Positions 8,631-16,832 of a DNA stretch of 52,743 bases are shown one piece after another. The stretch covers positions 1 through 52,743 of the forward strand of contig JAEHCK010000018.1 of assembly GCA_020696345.1 (NCBI GenBank), read 5' to 3'. A model generated the notes under the pieces. That model ran no database searches. It saw only the letters and a list, made by a program, of their open reading frames with translations, and was not told where the DNA came from. Positions within the stretch are counted from its first letter, which is position 1, and each line of letters starts with the position of its first letter. This DNA is from Thermoplasmata archaeon (lineage in GTDB: Archaea; Thermoplasmatota; Penumbrarchaeia; JAEHCK01). Position numbers and translations under genes: made by a program.

Positions 8631-8678
8631 TTTAAATAGCTTTAGCTATATAACTACAGCTATACAACCTCGGGTTGT
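8631..8678 (+). promoter_or_regulatory. cdc48 promoter with repeated AGCTATA motif and hairpin
   Basis: TTTAAATA at 8631-8638 is a good archaeal TATA box, which would put transcription start near 8657. Two copies of AGCTATA (8644-8650 and 8658-8664, 14 nt apart) flank the expected start, a position typical of operators for archaeal repressors. ACAACC-TCG-GGTTGT (8664-8678) forms a small hairpin in the leader. Inferred from sequence only; heat-shock control is plausible given Cdc48 and Hsp20 downstream. Confidence 0.5.
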
Positions 8679-8734
8679 GTAGTGCCCGGCTTGGTTTTGA
8701 TATTAAGTTTACAATCGCTAGGAGGAAATATAAT

Positions 8735-10975
8735 ATGGCTAAAAAAGATGAAATTAAATTAAAAGTCGCAGAAGCACGACCAAATGATATAGGTCGCGGC
8801 ATAGTCAGGGTCGATCCGTTCATCCAGAAAAAAATGAACCTGGAAACAGGTGATGTAATAAAGATAATCGGTAAGAGCGAGACTGTGGCCAAGGTCTGGC
8901 CAGGGTTCCCCAATGACGAACTTTCAAATATTGTACGAATAGATGGTATGATACGAAGAAATGCAGACGTGGGTATCGATGAAAATGTAATAATAATAAA
9001 AACAAAGGCAAAACCGGCCAAGAAAATTACATTTGCACCAACACAACCATTGAAACTGATGGGTGGTGAAGAATATTTACAACAGGTCCTGGAAGGGCGT
9101 GTGCTTACAAAAGGCGATCTATTAACCCTTAATGTAATGGGTAAAAAGATCGATCTGGTAGTTGTCAACTTTTCACCAGGTGCGGATGCGGTAATTTTAG
9201 AACCGGGCAGTACTGTAAAGATCAGTGATAAACCAATTTCCGAGAAGATCAGTAAATTACCACGGGTCACCTATGATGATGTGGGTGGTTTGGAGGAGGA
9301 GGTTAGAAAGGTTCGCGAAATGATCGAATTACCCTTACGCCACCCTGAACTGTTCGATAAATTGGGTGTTGAAGCGCCCAAAGGTGTACTGCTCCATGGA
9401 CCGCCCGGGACAGGTAAAACCCTACTGGCACGTGCCGTGGCTAGTGAGACCAACTCCAACTTTATTTCGCTTAGCGGACCCGAGGTCATGAGCAAATTCT
9501 ACGGCCAGAGCGAAGAAAACATTCGTGATATATTCAATGAAGCGGAGGAAAATGCACCCAGCATAATTTTCATTGACGAGATCGATTCTATTGCACCAAA
9601 GCGCGATGAGGTTTCCGGCGAGGTCGAGCGTCGTGTGGTTGCCCAGATACTTGCACTCATGGACGGGCTCGAATCGCGTGGTAAGGTGGTTGTCATAGGG
9701 GCAACCAACAGGCCCAATGCTCTTGATCCTGCCCTGCGTAGGCCCGGTAGGTTCGATCGGGAGATAGTGATCGGGATACCAAACCGTAAAGCCCGCTTGA
9801 AGATATTGAAGATCCATACCAGGGGTATGCCAATTGAAAAAAGTGTTAGATTATCAAAGTTGGCAGATATAACCCATGGTTTCGTCGGTGCAGACATGGC
9901 AGCACTCACACGCGAGGCTGCAATGCGTGCATTACGCCGTATTATACCTGACATCAACCTCGAAGAGGATATACCGCCCGAGATCTTAAACAAGCTTAGT
10001 GTGACAAATAACGATTTTAAAGAAGCACTGCGTGAACTCGAGCCATCAGCACTTCGCGAGGTCATTATCGAAAGCCCGGATATACGTTGGAACGCGATCG
10101 GCGGTCTGGCATCTCCGAAACAGGAGTTACGAGAGGCCATCGAATGGCCGTTGAAATATCCAAAATTGTTCGAGCATATGAATGGAGACACGCCAAAGGG
10201 CATATTATTATACGGCCCCCCCGGGACCGGTAAGACGCTGTTGGCAAAGGCGGTGGCAACCGAAACGGAGGCCAACTTTATCAGCATTAAAGGGCCCGAA
10301 TTCCTGTCAAAATGGGTTGGCGAATCGGAAAAGGCCGTGCGCGAGACGTTTCGTAAAGCCAAACAGGCCGCGCCATGTATAATATTCTTTGACGAGATCG
10401 ATGCAATAGTGCCCGTACGCGGCGGCGGATTCGGTGATTCGAAGGTAACAGAACGTATCATCAGCCAGGTCCTGACCGAGCTTGACGGCCTGGAAACTTT
10501 GCATGATATCGTGGTCATCGGCGCTACAAACCGGCCGGATATGATCGATTCCGCACTGTTACGGCCTGGCAGGTTCGATAGATTGATATATATACCCCGG
10601 CCAGAGTTCGACGCACGAAAGGAAATATTCAAGATCCATACAAGAGGTAAACCGCTGGCTAATAATGTTAAACTCGACGAATTGGCCAAGAATACCGAGA
10701 ACTTCAGCGGCGCCGATATAGCGGCAGTTTGCAATGAAGCGGTGATGCTGTCCATAAGAGAGTATGTACAGGCCGGCGGTACCGATAATCCGGAACTGAT
10801 CAAATCCAATAAGATCAATATGGAACATTTCCAAAAAGCGCTGGAGAAGGTTAAACCCGGGAAGATACAAGAATCCATCGAAAAATATGGCGCCACACTG
10901 CAAAATCTCGGAACTGGTGGATTTGGTCAAGATAAAAGTAAATCCCCCGGTGAAGAAAAGGAGATGTATGTTTAA
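8735..10975 (+). CDS. cdc48: Cdc48/VCP-like double-AAA ATPase
   Basis: The ATG at 8735 is preceded by a strong AGGAGG at 8720-8725; an earlier in-frame GTG lacks such a site. The protein has 746 residues. The N-terminal substrate/cofactor domain (double-psi barrel plus four-stranded part) spans about 1-185. D1 has Walker A GPPGTGKT at about 221 and Walker [10 protein letters not shown] at about 280. D2 has Walker A GPPGTGKT at about 495 and Walker [10 protein letters not shown] at about 553, with arginine-finger segments RRPGRFDRE and LRPGRFDRL. The length matches archaeal Cdc48/VAT, a hexameric unfoldase that extracts and unfolds proteins for degradation. The last three residues are MYV, which fits the hydrophobic-Tyr-X pattern used to dock on the 20S proteasome. 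Hsp20 follows downstream on the same strand. Confidence 0.96.
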   Translation: MAKKDEIKLKVAEARPNDIGRGIVRVDPFIQKKMNLETGDVIKIIGKSETVAKVWPGFPNDELSNIVRIDGMIRRNADVGIDENVIIIKTKAKPAKKITFAPTQPLKLMGGEEYLQQVLEGRVLTKGDLLTLNVMGKKIDLVVVNFSPGADAVILEPGSTVKISDKPISEKISKLPRVTYDDVGGLEEEVRKVREMIELPLRHPELFDKLGVEAPKGVLLHGPPGTGKTLLARAVASETNSNFISLSGPEVMSKFYGQSEENIRDIFNEAEENAPSIIFIDEIDSIAPKRDEVSGEVERRVVAQILALMDGLESRGKVVVIGATNRPNALDPALRRPGRFDREIVIGIPNRKARLKILKIHTRGMPIEKSVRLSKLADITHGFVGADMAALTREAAMRALRRIIPDINLEEDIPPEILNKLSVTNNDFKEALRELEPSALREVIIESPDIRWNAIGGLASPKQELREAIEWPLKYPKLFEHMNGDTPKGILLYGPPGTGKTLLAKAVATETEANFISIKGPEFLSKWVGESEKAVRETFRKAKQAAPCIIFFDEIDAIVPVRGGGFGDSKVTERIISQVLTELDGLETLHDIVVIGATNRPDMIDSALLRPGRFDRLIYIPRPEFDARKEIFKIHTRGKPLANNVKLDELAKNTENFSGADIAAVCNEAVMLSIREYVQAGGTDNPELIKSNKINMEHFQKALEKVKPGKIQESIEKYGATLQNLGTGGFGQDKSKSPGEEKEMYV

Positions 10976-11079
10976 GGAAATGAGGTACTTCTATCGATTC
11001 AGGTATAAAGAGAATTATCATGATGAAATATATTGAGAGAAATTCCAAATAACAAATTCCAAACAAGGAGATGAAAAAT

Positions 11080-12003
11080 ATGAAGGAAAAGATACCTTTA
11101 GGGCGTAAGCCAGATAATGATAAAGAAAACAATGAAAAGATAGATAGAATAATAGAACATCCGAGTTGCAGACCGGTTGGTAACCCTGATGATGGTCCGG
11201 ATGATAGGAACAACCCACGACCGCCAGAACCACCACGGCCATCACAACCACAACAACCACGATCAACAGACCCACGCAAGGAGTTCGAACGATCTTTCAT
11301 GTCGCCGTTTGGATCTGATGACGACCTCAACAGTTTTTTCGGCAGATCGCTGTTCCGGTCAAATGAGGAATTCATGCTGGACTTCGATCGCGGGCTCAGT
11401 GAGTTGCACGAAAGAATGGACAGTATGTTCAGAGGTGGAATGGAAGGTAACCAAGAGCTGCCTGGTGAAGGCGGGCCCTTTGTGTACGGATTCTCGATGC
11501 ATTCCGGACCCGACGGTGTACCGCATTATAAAGAATATAGCAATATGCCGACGGAGATGAGAGAGGCCTTCAGGGAACAAAGAGAATTACCCTCCCCCTC
11601 CTCATGTACAGACGGAAGCTGTGATACGGGCGTCGGTTGCGGCTCTAACTCCAGCCCTAACCCAAGACAAAACCCAGCCCGACAATTTATTGAGCGGCAC
11701 ACAGGCAATATAGTACGAAAACCGTATACAGATATAATGGACTGCGGCGACCATATCTCGATTACAATGGAACTACCCGGAATTGACAAGAAATATATCG
11801 CTCTGGAGCTGGAAGGATCTGAGCTGGAGGTTTCGGTCGATACACCCGAACGGAAATATTACAATAAGATCCCGTTACCGGTAGAGGTTGAGGTTGAGCC
11901 AGAGTCGATCGAGGCGAACTTCAAAAATGGCGTACTTAATATAAACATAAAGCACAAAGAGCAAAATAAAAAGAAGGAGAGCAATAAGATCAAGATCAAT
12001 TAG
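11080..12003 (+). CDS. Hsp20/alpha-crystallin small heat-shock protein with long N-terminal extension
   Basis: The start at 11080 (second ATG) is chosen because AAGGAG at 11065-11070 lies 9 nt upstream; the ATG at 11071 abuts it. The protein has about 307 residues, roughly twice a minimal Hsp20. Residues 30-75 are Pro/Asp/Gln-rich and disordered. Residues 95-170 contain FVYGFSMHSGPDGVPHYKEY, a block seen in long archaeal Hsp20 proteins. A Cys-rich linker reading SCTDGSCDTGVGCG follows. The alpha-crystallin domain covers about 215-295 (ISITMELPGIDKKYI, FKNGVLNINIKHKE). It should bind unfolding proteins as an ATP-independent holdase. It lies about 100 nt after cdc48, possibly with its own promoter (GGTATAAAG near 11000). 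Confidence 0.9.
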   Translation: MKEKIPLGRKPDNDKENNEKIDRIIEHPSCRPVGNPDDGPDDRNNPRPPEPPRPSQPQQPRSTDPRKEFERSFMSPFGSDDDLNSFFGRSLFRSNEEFMLDFDRGLSELHERMDSMFRGGMEGNQELPGEGGPFVYGFSMHSGPDGVPHYKEYSNMPTEMREAFREQRELPSPSSCTDGSCDTGVGCGSNSSPNPRQNPARQFIERHTGNIVRKPYTDIMDCGDHISITMELPGIDKKYIALELEGSELEVSVDTPERKYYNKIPLPVEVEVEPESIEANFKNGVLNINIKHKEQNKKKESNKIKIN

Positions 12004-12024
12004 TAATGTCAATTCTATTCTGGC

Positions 12025-12325
12025 AGAATTGAAGGTGAGGGAGTGTAAGAGTGTGTGAGTTGTAAACAGGGGTCAGGGTTTCTTATATTTCTAAATTTCA
12101 TTTATTTGTTTTATTACACATTTATAGATATTTTTATTCATTATGCATTTCATATCATATTAAATCTTAAAATAAACTTTAACATTATATGGCATTGGAA
12201 ACAATTTGTGGATTAAGTGAATTCAATTACAAATAATTCGAAATAAAATCAATTACTAAATCACCCTGACCCCTGAATTATGGCCCCCAAACTCCTGACC
12301 CCAGACCCCTGATTAACTCACACAC
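12025..12325. repeat. intergenic filler: GTGTGAG/GGGGTCAGGG words and their complements
   Basis: This gene-free stretch opens with GGTGAGGGAGTGTAAGAGTGTGTGAGTT and GGGGTCAGGGTTTC in separate runs and closes with the complementary words (ACCCCTGA, CCTGACCCCAGACCCCTGA, CTCACACACTCC). The ends can therefore pair imperfectly across an AT-rich middle. No coding potential or RNA gene is visible. The words match those at 7645-7765, 16540-16760 and 32540-32640. Confidence 0.55.
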
Positions 12326-12332
12326 TCCGATA

Positions 12333-12413
12333 GATATCAAAGATTTAGCAATCAAAGGCAGCCTCGCATACAGCCATGGCAGGTACGAGGATGCGATGGT
12401 GAAGCTGAGGTGA
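12333..12413 (+). pseudogene. remnant of a TPR-protein C-terminus
   Basis: The frame translates as DIKDLAIKGSLAYSHGRYED followed by AMVKLR and a stop codon. The G-x-A-x3-GRYEDAM pattern is a tetratricopeptide repeat helix pair. No start codon or upstream TPR coding sequence exists; filler repeats run straight into it. A related remnant lies at 15284-15403, and the 12 nt after the stop are also similar. I read it as the last 26 codons of a lost TPR gene. Confidence 0.5.
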
Positions 12414-12514
12414 ACTTAATAGTTTAATGTTATTAGCTGATTCTTATCAATATAGGCAGAGCCTGACAAGCGGGTTTTAAATAGGGCCTAACGCAGTGGA
12501 GCCCGATCCCGAGT

Positions 12515-12660
12515 GATTTGAAGCCTGGGGTTAGAATTCCAGTTTAAATCAATAATTAATAAACGGAATTTTTACCCCTCCAGTAAAAATAAAAAGTCAT
12601 TAAAAATTAAACTTATTTTTGTGTGGCACTCCTGGAAGCCGACTCCGAGGGACCTATCCA
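12515..12660. repeat. dispersed hairpin element, copy A
   Basis: GCCTGGGGTTAGAATTCC (about 12525-12542) is followed some 30 nt later by GGAATTTTTACCCC, which is nearly its complement, so the two can form a long hairpin. An A/T-rich tail (AGTAAAAATAAAAAGTC, then AAATTAAACTTATTTTTGTG) follows. The same order of blocks is found at 52015-52110, and partial copies occur near 14330 and 32460. No coding potential is visible. It may be a mobile hairpin element, a terminator or a structured RNA. Confidence 0.5.
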
Positions 12661-12667
12661 CATATCC

Positions 12668-12686
12668 TGTGCCACATCGTGGCACA
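12668..12686 (-). terminator. hairpin downstream of the DUF234 ATPase gene
   Basis: TGTGCCAC-ATC-GTGGCACA is a perfect 8-bp stem with a 3-nt loop, 11 nt beyond the stop codon of the minus-strand ATPase gene. A third copy of the arm, GTGTGGCAC, lies at 12621-12629. The position fits transcription termination or mRNA 3'-end protection, though no T-run follows. Confidence 0.45.
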
Positions 12687-12696
12687 ACAACCCCAT

Positions 12697-14076
12697 TTAC
12701 CTCAGACCCATTTCAAATACTTTGTTCATATCCCAAAATTCGATCTCATTTTCGGTGTCTTCTAATAGATTTTTCCTAAACCCAGTTCGACTCACCAATA
12801 GGTATCTTTTTTTATAATTCTTAAATCCTTTGATCAAGTTACTCTTTCTTTTCAAGTCCTCGAAAACATCGTACCCGACATTTCTATTCGTCCATTTTAC
12901 CTCACCTAATAATAATTCATTTTTTCTTTCATCCAATGCAAAAATATCAATTTCTTCAGCCTTATGCCACCATCTGCCAACCTTGGAAAATCGCCCCCCA
13001 TTGATCAAAGTTTCTATTATTACAGATTCAAAAATATAACCCATGTATTGTTCATATTGTTCTTTTATACTATCTATCTTGAAGTTCTCGGTTTCTATTG
13101 CAACTATATTCGGATAAATGAATCTGAAATAAAAGTGCATATAATTATCTGATAATTTATATATGCCAATCTTTTTCCTTTTGGGCCTTCCCACTGGTAG
13201 CTCGTAATTAATAATTCCCAACCGTTCAAGATTATATAAATACCTGGACAATGCTCCTTTATCAAGTTTAGTATAATCAGCAATTTTTTTTAATCTAACT
13301 TTTCCCAAGGTAATCGACTCAAGAATAAATACATAATTACTGATTTCCCGTAATTCTTGTTTTAAGAGGATGCGGCCCTCTTCAAATAGAAATCCCCCTT
13401 TTTTCATGATCTTATTCTCAAGATTGGTCCAAAAACTATTTTTTGGGTTAAACTTTAAAAGATATGCAGGTATCGTATCTAAAACTCCATAAGTCATTAA
13501 AATATCCTTAAACGAATAATTTGGAAAGAATTCTATCAGAGAAGTCAATGGTAAATGTGTAAGGTTCCATTGACCAGTTCGCCTACCATATAATGGAGCC
13601 TTAGGTGAGAGAACTTTTTGTTCCATCATTCCAATACTTGAACCGCTAATAATTAATGTTATATTTTTTTTAGAGAGGTTCAGGTCCCATGACCTTTGGA
13701 ACTGTGACAGAGTTTCAGGGTGATTATGAAATAAATATGGAAACTCATCGATCACTATCACGATCTGATCCTTGGTATGCCATTTAAAGAACTCCTGGAA
13801 TAATTCCTCAAAACTTTCTATATTCAACTTCGAAAATGAATCGTTATTTAGAAATTCAGCCATCACCGATTGAAAATATTTAACATTATCTCTAATTGAT
13901 GTTTCCACAGCCATTAAATATATACTTGGTTTATTTTTACAGAATTCAGTTATTAACCTAGTTTTGCCAATTCTTCTTCTACCATAGATAATGATCATCT
14001 GCGGGCCATTTTCTTTATGAATGTTTTCCAGGAATTCTAGCTCTTTAGTTCTATCAATAAATTGATTCATCATCAT
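12697..14076 (-). CDS. archaeal AAA ATPase with C-terminal DUF234 nuclease-like domain
   Basis: This 459-residue protein begins FIDRTKELEFLE, a standard opening of the archaeal ATPase_2 family. It has Walker A GRRRIGKT (32-39), Walker B VIVIDEFPYL (about 105-114) and a sensor-like IISGSS at about 140. A winged helix follows (about 265-305: KIADYTKLDKGALSRYLYNLE). The C-terminus has the DUF234 pattern with a possible PD-(D/E)xK core, EIDIFAL and LLLGEVKW (about 390-410). Such ATPases are abundant, multicopy and poorly understood in archaea; DNA-linked or mobile roles are suspected. The gene is AT-rich compared with the housekeeping genes and is flanked by hairpin elements, which suggests acquisition by transfer. 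Confidence 0.85.
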   Translation of the reverse strand: MMMNQFIDRTKELEFLENIHKENGPQMIIIYGRRRIGKTRLITEFCKNKPSIYLMAVETSIRDNVKYFQSVMAEFLNNDSFSKLNIESFEELFQEFFKWHTKDQIVIVIDEFPYLFHNHPETLSQFQRSWDLNLSKKNITLIISGSSIGMMEQKVLSPKAPLYGRRTGQWNLTHLPLTSLIEFFPNYSFKDILMTYGVLDTIPAYLLKFNPKNSFWTNLENKIMKKGGFLFEEGRILLKQELREISNYVFILESITLGKVRLKKIADYTKLDKGALSRYLYNLERLGIINYELPVGRPKRKKIGIYKLSDNYMHFYFRFIYPNIVAIETENFKIDSIKEQYEQYMGYIFESVIIETLINGGRFSKVGRWWHKAEEIDIFALDERKNELLLGEVKWTNRNVGYDVFEDLKRKSNLIKGFKNYKKRYLLVSRTGFRKNLLEDTENEIEFWDMNKVFEMGLR

Positions 14077-14189
14077 TATGATTATGTATCAAGTATATTT
14101 AAACTTTCCTGAATTACCATCGCATTCAATATGTAAATAATAGTTATAACATAATGAGAGATAAGGGGGAAAGAAAAACAAAATGCAAG

Positions 14190-14400
14190 TATCCAAAACA
14201 CCAAATCCCAAACCCTAAATTCTAAACAAAAACTAACTTTGGGAAAGCCGAAGGGTTTTCCAGAGCAAAACGATTTCCTTCGAAAATCATCTAGAGCTAA
14301 AAATTCTTTTAATTGGTATATAATAAGAGATAGAATTTTTACCCCTATAGTAAAAAAAAGAATATTTGAAAAATCAATATTTTTTTTGCTTGTTTAGGGT
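14190..14400. repeat. dispersed hairpin element, copy C, with filler repeat
   Basis: Filler words (CCAAATCCCAAACCCTAAATTC) lead into ACTAACTTTGGGAAAGCCGA and then AGGGTTTTCC, where GGAAAGCC and GGTTTTCC form a hairpin around GAAG. Further on, AGAATTTTTACCCCTATAGT and an A-rich tail follow. The same two modules in the same order occur at 51870-52110 (ACTAATTTTGAAAAAGCCGA, later AGAATTCC). The 361-nt gap holds no gene. Confidence 0.5.
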
Positions 14401-14437
14401 TTAGATATTCGAACTTCGGATTTTGTATTATTTGGAT

Positions 14438-14944
14438 TTATTCTCCATCCGCAATCCACATTTTATCTGCCTTCTCCAAGATCTTAACATAAAGGTTTGG
14501 TGAGATGTAATATCCAAAATCAATTAACCTATCCATCGCAGCTTTGAATGTATCCAGATCGATCCTTTCGATCTTTAGGTTTTTTAACAGCAGATACGGC
14601 GTACTTACAATCTTTAACCCAAAATATTTTGCAGCGGAAATTGCTCTTTTATCATCAACGATAAGCTCATCAACTTTGATCTTTTTTGCAAGTTCTATTA
14701 CAGACAATTCACCAGGATGCAAGTTCAAACCTTCCTTCTTACCCTCGAACTCTTTCACAAGAATGAACTTCTTGTCTATCAATTTCTTTATTGATAACGC
14801 TTCTATGAATCCCCTATCCATACCCTTTTCTATTTCCTCGATCACAAGTTCAGTAGTATAAACATTTTCGTAGATGCGAAGACAATCAAGCATGCCCAAT
14901 TTAGTTAGAAAGATCAATGGTGAAGTGTTTATTGCAGCTTTCAT
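14438..14944 (-). CDS. PIN-domain toxin (DUF3368, VapC-like)
   Basis: The protein has 168 residues. The N-terminal AAINTSPLIFLTKLGMLD is the DUF3368 version of the PIN core, in which Asn often replaces the first Asp. Acidic residues follow at GELSVIELA (about 87-95) and ELIVDDKRAISAAKYFGL (about 103-120), the usual metal-binding positions. PIN proteins of this type are ribonucleases that cleave tRNA or rRNA when released from their antitoxin. The start codon overlaps the upstream antitoxin stop by one base (TAATG), so the two are translationally coupled. The target RNA is unknown. Confidence 0.85.
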   Translation of the reverse strand: MKAAINTSPLIFLTKLGMLDCLRIYENVYTTELVIEEIEKGMDRGFIEALSIKKLIDKKFILVKEFEGKKEGLNLHPGELSVIELAKKIKVDELIVDDKRAISAAKYFGLKIVSTPYLLLKNLKIERIDLDTFKAAMDRLIDFGYYISPNLYVKILEKADKMWIADGE

Positions 14945-15237
14945 TACAAATCCTTCAGAGCATTTTCTAACTCGATCTCATCGGTCCTAAAGCCTATGCC
15001 TCTCCTTTTCAATTCATCTATGAATTCCCATAAAGATATTTGTGCCTCCCTGGCACATTCCCACGCACTGCATGATCCCTTTTGATATTTCTTTAATGCA
15101 TCATCAAGTAAAATATCATGGATCCCGAGCGTTATTGCCTTTTTGATTAAATTTGTTCTATCCAATGATTGCTCTTTTGCTATTTCATCTATATATTTCA
15201 GATCATTTTCGTCCAGTCGTATCGTGGTAACGGGCAT
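14944..15237 (-). CDS. antitoxin, ribbon-helix-helix plus UPF0175-like C-terminus
   Basis: The protein has 97 residues. Residues 1-45 look like a ribbon-helix-helix DNA-binding domain (TTIRLDENDLKYIDEIAKEQ, then RTNLIKKAITLGI). Residues 50-85 (SCSAWECAREAQISLWEFID, then ELKRRGIG) match the UPF0175 helix that packs on the toxin. It should bind and neutralise the PIN toxin encoded immediately downstream and repress its own promoter. The stop codon shares a base with the toxin ATG. Confidence 0.85.
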   Translation of the reverse strand: MPVTTIRLDENDLKYIDEIAKEQSLDRTNLIKKAITLGIHDILLDDALKKYQKGSCSAWECAREAQISLWEFIDELKRRGIGFRTDEIELENALKDL

Positions 15238-15283
15238 AATTCCACCATATAATACAATACACTACAATGTATTTAAGACTACC

Positions 15284-15403
15284 TATGGTCAGGGCAGGTA
15301 CGGGGGTGCAATTCTCGCCTAACACCAGATCCTGGTGAAAGAGCCGTGTAAGCGCCCGGACATTGAAGCGTCCATCAAGAATGCCATGGGGAAGATGAGG
15401 TGA
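15284..15403 (+). pseudogene. second TPR-protein C-terminal remnant, with an in-frame stop
   Basis: The frame reads YGQGRYGGAILA, then a TAA at 15320, then HQILVKEPCKRPDIEASIKN and AMGKMR and a TGA, all in one frame. GRY-x2-A is a TPR signature and the end resembles the remnant at 12333-12413. GGCAGGTACGRGGRTGC is shared, and the last 28 nt (…GAAGMTGAGGTGAACTT) agree at 24 positions. There is no start codon. The remnant runs to within 11 nt of the convergent epimerase gene, and the shared similarity may continue into its end. Confidence 0.5.
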
Positions 15404-15413
15404 ACTTGAGCGT

Positions 15414-16367
15414 TTAATCAGAATAATATTTCTTAAACCAAGCAATAGACCTCTTCACGCCATTTTTAACGCTGGTCTTTGGCTCGAAACCCAGATCACG
15501 CCGGGCCTTATCGATATTTGCATAGGTCTCACGAACATCACCAGGCTGCATGGGTAAGAACATCTTCTCGGCAGTTACTCCCAACTCTTTTTCGATGAAT
15601 GATATAAAATCCATGAGCTTGACAGGACTGTTCCCACCCAGATTATAGATCTCGTAACCTCTTGGCGTATCCAGGCAATTCAGGACCGCCGGGACCATAT
15701 CTTCGATAAATGTAAAATCCCGCAGCATTTTACCATAACCATACACCTCGATCGGTTCTTTTTGTACCATATTCCGGGCAAACGTATAAAGCGCCATGTC
15801 CGGTCTGCCCCAGGGACCATACACCGTGAAGAACCTGAGACCGGTCATCGGAGTCTTGAACAAATGATGGTATGCATGTGCCATGAGCTCGGTCCCCTTT
15901 TTGGTTGCGGCATAGAGTGAAATTGGGTTATCCACACGATCCGACTCGGAGAATGGGATCTTCCTGTTACCGCCGTACACGGACGATGATGAGGCAAACA
16001 CGAAGTTCTTCACACTTTTCTTGGACCATTCAAGTAGATTCAAAGTTCCCAGTAAGTTTGATTGCTCGTACACATACGGATTTTCGAGCGAATATCGAAC
16101 ACCCGCCTGCGCCGCCAAATGGCAGATGACCTTTGGTTTTTCTTTTTTCAAAATATCGAAAAGTTTCTCTCTCTCTACAAGATCTAAATAATGAAATGTA
16201 TAGTTAGGGTATTTTTTCAAAATATCGTTCCTATCTTCTTTTAACGTCACTGAATAATACGGGTTCATGTTATCTATGCCTATGACCTCGTCACCGCGGT
16301 CTAATAGCGCCTTTGCCACATAAAAACCGATGAATCCCGCCGAGCCGGTAACCAGATACTTCTTCAT
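15414..16367 (-). CDS. NAD-dependent UDP-glucuronate 4-epimerase-like protein
   Basis: The ATG at 16367 starts MKKYLVTGSAGFIG, placing the Rossmann glycine motif at residues 7-14 as in short-chain sugar epimerases; an upstream extension lacks family similarity. The protein has 317 residues. Diagnostic blocks are HLAAQAGVRYSLENPYVY (about 75-92), SSSSVYGGNRKIPFSES (about 122-138), LYAATKKGTELMAHAYHHL with the catalytic Tyr and Lys, and TGLRFFTVYGPWGRPDMAL. These match the UDP-glucuronate to UDP-galacturonate epimerases of capsule and surface-glycan pathways. The product would supply sugars for S-layer or surface-protein glycosylation, which fits the many Asn-rich surface proteins here. No other glycan genes are adjacent. 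Confidence 0.88.
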   Translation of the reverse strand: MKKYLVTGSAGFIGFYVAKALLDRGDEVIGIDNMNPYYSVTLKEDRNDILKKYPNYTFHYLDLVEREKLFDILKKEKPKVICHLAAQAGVRYSLENPYVYEQSNLLGTLNLLEWSKKSVKNFVFASSSSVYGGNRKIPFSESDRVDNPISLYAATKKGTELMAHAYHHLFKTPMTGLRFFTVYGPWGRPDMALYTFARNMVQKEPIEVYGYGKMLRDFTFIEDMVPAVLNCLDTPRGYEIYNLGGNSPVKLMDFISFIEKELGVTAEKMFLPMQPGDVRETYANIDKARRDLGFEPKTSVKNGVKRSIAWFKKYYSD

Positions 16368-16539
16368 AATATCATCTTCGGAAAATGAATAATTATGGAT
16401 CTCTACTCTACATAACGATTTCAATATATATTTTTGCGCATAAACACTTGACTCTCGATTTGTTAGTTGCTAGTGTGATCATATGACACCTTCTAGAAAC
16501 AAGGACCTACAATTGACTCCCACACCAAGATGGAAGATG

Positions 16540-16765
16540 AGAGATAAATCCCAAATCCAAATAATACCAAACTCAAAGAAAACTCAAACTCCCAAAACCC
16601 AAAATTCTTACACTCCCACACACTTACGCTCCCCAAACTCCCACACCCACAAACTCCACAACTCACACACTCTTACACTCCCTAAACTCCCATAACTCTT
16701 GACTCTTTAGACTCCCGACTCTTTAGACCCTCGACTCTTTAGACTCTGGACTCGCTCATCAATTT
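16540..16765. repeat. filler repeat block (CTCCCACACAC / ACTCTTTAGACTC words)
   Basis: A 400-nt gene-free gap between two minus-strand genes contains runs of CAAATCCAAAT, AAACTCCCAAAACCCAAAA, ACTCCCACACACTTAC, ACTCTTACACTCCC and finally repeated GACTCTTTAGACTC. The periodicity is roughly 7-8 nt and drifts. An open frame of 70 codons crosses it but consists only of repeat-encoded residues and is not a gene. Confidence 0.65.
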
Positions 16766-16832
16766 ATTATCAATTTCTTTTACAACCGATGAGGCGAATT
16801 GGAAAAAAATAATTAACACGAAAAAATGAATA

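Noticed and set aside
9499..10896. Long 465-codon frame antisense to cdc48
   Set aside because: Antisense shadow of a strongly conserved gene; Ser/Ile-rich with no family character.
12420..12520. Possible RNA gene in the GC-richer stretch AGCCTGACAAGCGGG to GGAGCCCGATCCC
   Set aside because: I could not form a tRNA or other known fold, and no promoter or conserved RNA motif is recognisable.
16483..16695. 70-codon open frame rich in Thr, Pro, Asn and His
   Set aside because: It is encoded entirely by CACTCCCACAC-type filler repeats and has no start context.
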